DNA from: an uncultured Pseudoflavonifractor sp.
GTDB taxonomy: Bacteria > Bacillota_A > Clostridia > Oscillospirales > Oscillospiraceae
Assembly (NCBI GenBank): GCA_947575475.1
Contig: CANPNN010000036.1
Location: forward strand, 1 to 10,469
Length of the DNA stretch: 10,469 bases
Direction of reading: 5' to 3'
Below are positions 7,413 through 10,469 of this stretch, piece after piece; the stretch's first letter is position 1, and every line of letters starts with the position of its first letter. The notes under the pieces were generated by a model. It was not told the DNA's origin and ran no database searches. It was given only the letters and a program-made list of their open reading frames with translations. The position numbers and the translations under genes were made by a program.

Positions 7413-7767
7413 TTATTTGGGAGCAGGCCCATACCGGTTGGGCCCCGGCTCGCCGTCGATACAAAAGAAGACGATCAGCGCAATGATCCCTAAGGGCCCC
7501 AAAAAGTGGAGCAACAGCCACCACCCGCTCCGTCCGGTGTCATGGAGCCGGCGGGTCTGCAGGCTGACCAGGGGGAAACAGAGACAAAGTAAAATAGAGC
7601 ACCACGAGGGAGCTGACAGGCCGGGGCAGGGGCAGCAGCAGGTTCAGAAGCATCGCTCCCAGCAAAAGCAGAGTCTGTATCAGCACCACATACCAGTGAT
7701 CCGCCCGGCGGGACCGGCCGCGAAAGCAGCGCCACCCCTGCCAAAATTCCAGATCGTACTCCCACAT
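7413..7767 (-). pseudogene. DUF805 membrane protein, frameshifted in a C-run
   Basis: The frame from ATG 7767 gives MWEYDLEFWQGWRCFRGRSRR and a first membrane helix, the start of a DUF805 protein. At the five-C run on the minus strand (7575-7571, after codon TTT at 7578-7576) the frame changes. Reading on gives an unrelated Pro-rich tail and a stop at 7542-7540, whereas the frame shifted by one base continues LVSLQTRRLHDTGRSGWW, a helix, then IDGEPGPNRYGPAPK and TAA (7415-7413). RRLHDTGRSGWW and DGxPGPNRYG are hallmark DUF805 motifs. With four C instead of five, the gene would encode an intact 117-residue protein with about four helices. It is either a genuine frameshift or an assembly/sequencing error. 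The ribosome binding site (AGGAGGGGAGGG, within about 7774-7785) and promoter are intact. Confidence 0.9.
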
Positions 7768-7802
7768 CCCCGGTCCCTCCCCTCCTATTTCCCGCTACGG
7801 CC

Positions 7803-7831
7803 ATTGTAGCATATCTCCCCACTCCCTGCAA
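7803..7831 (-). promoter_or_regulatory. Promoter of the DUF805-DUF5655 operon
   Basis: On the minus strand TTGCAG (7831-7826), 17 bases, TACAAT (7808-7803), with TG one base ahead of the -10 (an extended -10, TATGCTACAAT). The start would be near 7796, with the ribosome binding site just behind it. Confidence 0.7.
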
Positions 7832-7854
7832 TCTCCGGCGAAATTTTTCCATCC

Positions 7855-7883
7855 TTGCAAAATGGGAAAAAATGGTCTATACT
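7855..7883 (+). promoter_or_regulatory. Promoter of the thioesterase-YbaK-DUF308 operon
   Basis: TTGCAA (7855-7860), 17 bases, TATACT (7878-7883). The start should be near 7890, about 29 bases upstream of the ATG at 7919. It diverges from the DUF805 promoter, with the two -35 boxes about 23 bases apart. Confidence 0.75.
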
Positions 7884-7918
7884 CTCTTCTATCAAAATCG
7901 GAAGCAGGAGGGAGCCCC

Positions 7919-8311
7919 ATGCCGCTGACCATCGGCCTGAAAGGCCGCGCCGAATCTTTTGTCACAGAACAGAATACCGCCGCAGCGGTGGGAAGCGGCT
8001 CTCTGGCCGTCTTCGCCACCCCCATGATGGCCGCCCTTATGGAGGCCGCCGCCGTCAACGCCCTGGAGGGCTATTTGGAGGAGGGGCAGGGCTCCGTGGG
8101 CACCCATCTCGATCTGTCCCACGACTCCGCTACCCCTGTGGGGATGAAGGTCTGGGCTCAGGCGGAGCTCACCGGGATAGACGGCCGTTCCCTCTCCTTC
8201 ACCGTGACCGCCTTTGACGAGGCAGGGCCCATCGGCAGGGGCGTTCACACCCGGTTCCTCATCCAGAATGAAAAATTTATGATGAAAGTCAGCGGAAAGG
8301 CTGGGAAATAA
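7919..8311 (+). CDS. FlK-like hotdog-fold thioesterase
   Basis: A 130-residue hotdog-fold protein similar to the fluoroacetyl-CoA thioesterase FlK. The presumed catalytic triad is in place: Thr34 and Glu42 in ATPMMAALMEAA and His68 in LDLSHDSATPVG. The spacing (8 and 26 residues) equals that of Thr42, Glu50 and His76 in FlK. GSGSLAVFATP (25-35) and IGRGVHTRFLI at the C-terminus are also typical. These proteins split acyl-CoA thioesters; most clostridial members have no known fluoroacetate role, and the substrate here is unknown. ATG 7919 follows AGGAGG (7906-7911); the longer in-frame start at 7862 lies in the promoter. The next gene starts two bases after its stop. Confidence 0.9.
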   Translation: MPLTIGLKGRAESFVTEQNTAAAVGSGSLAVFATPMMAALMEAAAVNALEGYLEEGQGSVGTHLDLSHDSATPVGMKVWAQAELTGIDGRSLSFTVTAFDEAGPIGRGVHTRFLIQNEKFMMKVSGKAGK

Positions 8312-8312
8312 T

Positions 8313-8798
8313 ATGTCCATTGAAAAGGTCCGCGCCTTCTTCGCCCAAAGGGGCCGGGAGGGCGATATTCTGGAATTTGACGTGTCCTCGGCCACGGTGA
8401 AACTTGCCGCCCAGGCGGTGGGCTGTCCCCCGGAGCGCATCGCCAAGACCCTCTCCTTCGCCCTGGAGGGCGGCTGCGCCCTGGTGGTCTGCGCCGGGGA
8501 CGCTAAGATCGACAACTCCAAGTTCAAGGCCCAATTCCACGTCAAGGCGAAAATGCTGGCCCCCGACGAAGTGGTGTCCTTCACCGGCCACGCCATAGGC
8601 GGCGTGTGCCCCTTCGCCATCGAAAACCCCGCCGTTCAGACCTATCTGGACGCGTCCCTCAAACGCTTTGCCACCGTCTTCCCCGCCGCCGGCAGCTCCA
8701 ACTCCGCCATCGAGCTGACCCTCTCTGAGCTGGAGGAGTTCTCCGGCTGCGCCGGCTGGGTGGACGTATGTAAAAATTGGAATGACAAGGGAGAATGA
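8313..8798 (+). CDS. YbaK/EbsC-type aminoacyl-tRNA deacylase
   Basis: A 161-residue single-domain protein of the YbaK/ProX family, whose members remove wrongly attached amino acids from tRNA in the cytoplasm. Landmarks are VKLAAQAVGCPPERIAKTL with the conserved Lys45, ALVVCAGDAKIDNSKF (56-71), GHAIGGVCPF (92-101), a family motif, and AAGSSNSAIELT (125-136). Length is normal. It could clear Cys- or Ala-tRNA(Pro), as its relatives do, but specificity cannot be read here. Translation is probably coupled to the thioesterase gene, since only one base separates stop and ATG and the ribosome binding site is weak (AAAGG at 8296-8300). Confidence 0.92.
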   Translation: MSIEKVRAFFAQRGREGDILEFDVSSATVKLAAQAVGCPPERIAKTLSFALEGGCALVVCAGDAKIDNSKFKAQFHVKAKMLAPDEVVSFTGHAIGGVCPFAIENPAVQTYLDASLKRFATVFPAAGSSNSAIELTLSELEEFSGCAGWVDVCKNWNDKGE

Positions 8799-8802
8799 TA
8801 CC

Positions 8803-9333
8803 ATGATTGGAAAAAAGAGCTTTGTCGCCGCCTCACTGGTCTACGTGGTCCTGGGGCTGGTCCTGCTGCTTTTCCCCGACCTGACCACCAGCCTCATCTG
8901 CACTGCCGTGGGACTTTTGCTGCTGGCCTATGGCGTCTCCGCCGGTCTCAGCTTTTTCGCCGGCAGCGGCGGGGGCTACCGATCCCAGCTTGATATGGTG
9001 CTGGGGGGCTTTGCCGCTATCCTGGGCGTCCTTTTTCTTCTGAAGCCCCATACGCTTCTCTCCGTCCTTCCCATCATTTTCGGTCTCTATATTCTGATCG
9101 ACGGTTTTCTCAACCTGAAGCGGGGGCTGGATATGCGCTCCTACGGCTATGCCGGGTGGACCACCACCCTGGTGCTATCGGTGGTCTCTGTTGTCCTGGG
9201 GGCGGTCATCCTGTGGAACCCCTTCTCCACCCACCTTCTGCTGGTACGGATCATCGGCGCCTCCTTCCTCTATGAGGGCACGGCCGACCTGTGGGCCACC
9301 CACACCCTGGATAAGCTGATCCGGGGGAAATAA
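8803..9333 (+). CDS. DUF308/HdeD-like membrane protein
   Basis: A 176-residue integral membrane protein with six predicted helices in three pairs, each pair showing the DUF308 pattern: helix, GLxLLxFP or ILWNP type turn, helix. Examples are VYVVLGLVLLLFPDLTT (14-30), AAILGVLFLLKPHTLLSV (71-88) and VVSVVLGAVILWNP (128-141). IIFGLYILIDGFLNLKRG at about 92-109 is a typical signature. HdeD in E. coli takes part in acid resistance, but the role of the clostridial members is not known. ATG 8803 is favoured by AAGGGAG (8787-8793); an in-frame ATG at 8782 overlaps the upstream gene. It closes the operon. Confidence 0.88.
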   Translation: MIGKKSFVAASLVYVVLGLVLLLFPDLTTSLICTAVGLLLLAYGVSAGLSFFAGSGGGYRSQLDMVLGGFAAILGVLFLLKPHTLLSVLPIIFGLYILIDGFLNLKRGLDMRSYGYAGWTTTLVLSVVSVVLGAVILWNPFSTHLLLVRIIGASFLYEGTADLWATHTLDKLIRGK

Positions 9334-9337
9334 CCAA

Positions 9338-9375
9338 AAAGGGAGCGGTCCGGCGTTGGCCGGACCGCTCCCTTT
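9338..9375. terminator. Bidirectional hairpin terminator between the DUF308 gene and the small minus-strand gene
   Basis: A 17-bp perfect stem (9338-9354 with 9359-9375) around GTTG. For the plus strand only TTT closes the stem and CAGTC follows, so U-richness is poor; for the minus strand it runs into TTTTT, a good terminator of the small gene ending at 9375. Both genes end at its edges. Confidence 0.85.
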
Positions 9376-9548
9376 CAGTCGTCCCCCCGAAGGATGTTGT
9401 TCACATAGCCCTCCAGCTCATCCAAAGTGTTCACATGCTGGCTCCGGGTCATGATCTGGTCCCTGGCATACTGGGGAACTTGGTTGAACAGGGCCTCCGC
9501 CTTAGGCTCTCCCTTCAGCAGAGCGTTCAGATTCTGATAATGCTTCAT
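9375..9548 (-). CDS. Small 57-residue hypothetical protein
   Basis: The frame ATG (9548) to TGA (9377-9375) encodes MKHYQNLNALLKGEPKAEAL, then FNQVPQYARDQIMTR, and ends LEGYVNNILRGDD. It is soluble, helical, and without cysteines or membrane segments. I do not recognise a family. Support comes from AGAGGTGAGAGGAA directly ahead of the ATG, an exact fit between the stop and a terminator, and coding-like composition. A clear -35 is not seen, but TATAAA on the minus strand (9623-9618) could be its -10. Confidence 0.65.
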   Translation of the reverse strand: MKHYQNLNALLKGEPKAEALFNQVPQYARDQIMTRSQHVNTLDELEGYVNNILRGDD

Positions 9549-9619
9549 TTCCTCTCACCTCTGCCCCAGTTTGTCCCGATCCTCCTGTTTACATTCCATC
9601 TCCCACCCAAAACATATTT

Positions 9620-9660
9620 TTATACCAAACCTCTTGACAATCCCCTTATATTTGGTATAA
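9620..9660. repeat. 10-bp inverted repeat around the tRNA-Gln -35 box
   Basis: TTATACCAAA (9620-9629) and TTTGGTATAA (9651-9660) are exact reverse complements separated by 21 bases that include TTGACA. The right copy carries the tRNA -10 (except its last base). The left copy read on the minus strand holds TATAA, so the symmetry may be two divergent -10 elements, for the tRNA and for the small gene at 9375-9548, or an operator. Confidence 0.6.
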
Positions 9661-9661
9661 T
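9634..9661 (+). promoter_or_regulatory. Promoter of tRNA-Gln
   Basis: TTGACA (9634-9639), 16 bases, TATAAT (9656-9661). Both hexamers are perfect. The start would be near 9668, giving a precursor leader of about 25 bases. A hairpin CTTGCG (9666-9671)/CGCAAG (9685-9690) occupies that leader and would have to be removed by RNase P. A 10-bp inverted repeat brackets the -35 box. Confidence 0.9.
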
Positions 9662-9692
9662 AACTCTTGCGTTTGTGATAGCAGCGCAAGAT

Positions 9693-9766
9693 AGCGGGTT
9701 TGTGTAAGGGTAGCACAGCAGACTCTGACTCTGTATGTGAGGGTTCGAATCCTTCACCCGCTGCCA
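9693..9766 (+). tRNA. tRNA-Gln (anticodon CUG)
   Basis: A complete cloverleaf. The acceptor AGCGGGT (9693-9699) pairs with ACCCGCT (9756-9762). The D stem is GTGT/GCAC; the anticodon stem GCAGA (9718-9722) pairs with TCTGT (9730-9734). The anticodon loop CTCTGAC gives anticodon CTG (9725-9727), which reads CAG. The T stem GAGGG/CCTTC encloses TTCGAAT. The discriminator is G (9763), as usual for tRNA-Gln, and CCA is encoded (9764-9766). Confidence 0.96.
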
Positions 9767-9769
9767 TAG

Positions 9770-9803
9770 AAAAGCCTGTAACCGTAAGGGTTACAGGCTT
9801 TTT
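9770..9803 (+). terminator. Intrinsic terminator of tRNA-Gln
   Basis: AAAAGCCTGTAACC (9770-9783) pairs perfectly with GGTTACAGGCTTTT (9789-9802) around GTAAG and ends in TTTTT. It starts four bases after the CCA end. Confidence 0.92.
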
Positions 9804-9813
9804 CTTTGCCTTT

Positions 9814-9834
9814 TGACCCTTATTCTGACCCTTA
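9814..9834 (+). repeat. Direct repeat TGACCCTTA, two copies
   Basis: TGACCCTTA occurs at 9814-9822 and 9826-9834, a 12-base period. It lies between the tRNA and the integrase remnant, where recombinase-binding repeats of integrative elements are often found. That role is inference. Confidence 0.5.
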
Positions 9835-9852
9835 CCCGCTTTTTTAACAAAG

Positions 9853-10026
9853 TTAGCCCATAGCCTCTATGTACTGCTGTATCCGCTGTGCGCTGGCTTC
9901 TTTCATACGTTCGGAAACATGGCCGTACACATCCAGAGTGAAGGCTGCCGTTGCGTGACCCAGATTTTCCTGTACCGTCTTCACATCGTCACCATTCTGG
10001 AGGGACAGCACGGCGTAGGTATGCCC
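9853..10026 (-). pseudogene. Tyrosine recombinase (integrase) C-terminal remnant
   Basis: On the minus strand, 57 codons ending in TAA (9855-9853) read GHTYAVLSLQNGDD, then VKTVQENLGHATAAFTLDVYGHV and ERMKEASAQRIQQYIEAMG. This is the end of a phage/ICE-type tyrosine recombinase: the family RHTYA motif, LGHAT with the active-site His, and VYGHV with the nucleophilic Tyr at remnant position 34. At the 5' edge the motif's Arg is replaced by Gly and an in-frame TAA (10029-10027) precedes it. The catalytic Arg of box I, the core-binding domain and the start are absent. The fragment cannot be active. It lies 87 bases behind tRNA-Gln, the usual place of the integrase of an element inserted in a tRNA 3' end. 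Confidence 0.88.
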
Positions 10027-10035
10027 TTATGGCAT

Positions 10036-10092
10036 AATAAGGACAAACCGGAAAACCCTTGTGTTGCAAGGAGTTAGCGGCTTGTCCTTATT
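10036..10092. repeat. 11-bp inverted repeat with nested hairpin
   Basis: AATAAGGACAA (10036-10046) and TTGTCCTTATT (10082-10092) are perfect reverse complements. Between them lies a second small stem, CCTTG (10057-10061)/CAAGG (10067-10071). The left arm begins ten bases from the break in the integrase, so it may be a recombinase site or the end of an inserted element. Confidence 0.6.
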
Positions 10093-10276
10093 CTTTTTCC
10101 ACTAAAAAACGGCCTTGAAATGGGGTCTACGAGAGGGGGTGATAACCAAGTGCTGCACTTAAAGGACAAATTATCCCAAATCAAAATCTATGACAAAATT
10201 GGGATTCTTTGACGTTATCTTCCCTTAACAAGAGCATACAAAAACACAACAATTTAATGGACTGTCAACCTTACGT

Positions 10277-10314
10277 AAAACATCGCTTCCGACAAAAATC
10301 GGAGCGGTGTTTTT
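10277..10314. terminator. Terminator-like hairpin in the accessory stretch
   Basis: AAAACATCGCTTCCGA (10277-10292) pairs with TCGGAGCGGTGTTTT (10299-10313) with one T-G wobble and one bulged T, around CAAAAA, and ends in a run of five T. The A-rich left side would give TTTT on the minus strand, so it could act both ways. No gene visibly ends here. Confidence 0.5.
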
Positions 10315-10448
10315 GTATATCTTCTGGACACCGTGACCAGAAGGGACCCTCCCATTTTCCCCGCTTCCTCCACGGAGGCTCTGCTGGATGTATCCCCCGT
10401 CGCCGCGCCACCCAATAGCACAGCCGGGGCTGCCTGTCAAGGGCAAAG

Positions 10449-10465
10449 CCGCCGCTGCGCGGCGG
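10449..10465. repeat. GC-rich hairpin at the window edge
   Basis: CCGCCGC (10449-10455) pairs with GCGGCGG (10459-10465) around TGC. Since the sequence stops four bases later, this may be the tip of a longer palindrome whose other arm lies outside. Confidence 0.5.
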
Positions 10466-10469
10466 TGCT

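Larger units (their letters stand above)
10027..10469. other. Gene-poor accessory stretch with several inverted repeats
   Basis: No convincing gene is seen in the last 443 bases. The part to about 10320 is visibly less GC-rich than the core genes; the rest is GC-rich. It holds AAGGACAA three times (10039-10046, 10162-10169, and inverted at 10082-10089), small stems CCTTG/CAAGG (10057-10071), ATCCCAA/TTGGGAT (10173-10205) and CTTCTGG/CCAGAAG (10321-10343), a terminator-like hairpin at 10277-10314, and a GC-rich stem at 10449-10465. Two frames of 69 and 73 codons cross these structures and lack family likeness. It is probably mobile-element DNA, continuing past the window. Confidence 0.6.

Noticed and set aside
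9435..9707. A 90-codon plus-strand frame
   Set aside because: It overlaps the small minus-strand gene, the tRNA promoter and the tRNA itself.
9555..9767. A 70-codon minus-strand frame including GEGFEPSHTESESAVLPLH
   Set aside because: It is the reverse complement of tRNA-Gln read as protein, a well-known false annotation, and it also crosses the tRNA promoter.
10225..10446. A 73-codon minus-strand frame (and a 69-codon plus-strand frame at 10209-10418)
   Set aside because: Both run across hairpins, have no clear ribosome binding site and no family likeness.
10027..10469. CRISPR array
   Set aside because: The short repeats are 8-11 bases, irregularly spaced and partly inverted; there are no evenly spaced 25-40-base repeats.

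Overview
The window reads as chromosomal DNA of a high-GC member of the Clostridia, most likely a gut Oscillospiraceae/Flavonifractor-type bacterium. This rests on strong AGGAGG ribosome binding sites, near-consensus sigma-A promoters, family content (YceD/DUF177, clostridial RluA-type enzyme, rubrerythrin, FlK-like thioesterase) and GC-rich third codon positions. The taxon is an inference; no rRNA is present.

Layout. (1) 1-623: the 5' part of a YceD/DUF177 gene on the minus strand, with a perfect TTGACA-17-TATAAT promoter, divergent from (2) an RluA-family pseudouridine synthase (623-1585), followed by an unrecognised 204-residue protein (1620-2234). (3) 2271-6320: a polyamine importer operon, potA-potB-potCD. 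Its promoter is followed at about the transcription start by a perfect 14-bp hairpin. The last gene fuses the PotC permease to a PotD-like binding protein. (4) 6347-7019: rubrerythrin with its own promoter and a long bidirectional terminator. (5) 7018-7808: a minus-strand pair, a DUF805 membrane protein broken by a single extra base in a C-run, and a DUF5655 protein. (6) 7855-9375: a divergent three-gene operon of FlK-like thioesterase, YbaK-type deacylase and a DUF308/HdeD-like membrane protein. (7) 9375-9548: a 57-codon minus-strand small gene. (8) 9634-9803: tRNA-Gln(CUG) with a consensus promoter and terminator.

(9) From 9804 to the end the character changes. Directly behind the tRNA lies the last 57 codons of a tyrosine recombinase, cut off at its RHTY motif, then about 440 bases that are less GC-rich up to roughly 10320, without a convincing gene but with several inverted and direct repeats. 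This looks like the scar or edge of an integrative element that used the 3' end of tRNA-Gln as its attachment site.

No wholly new system is evident. The most informative points are the PotCD fusion with a membrane anchor in place of a lipobox, the hairpin at the very start of the pot transcript, the frameshifted DUF805 gene, the tRNA-linked integrase remnant with repeats, and an inverted repeat bracketing the -35 box of the tRNA promoter.
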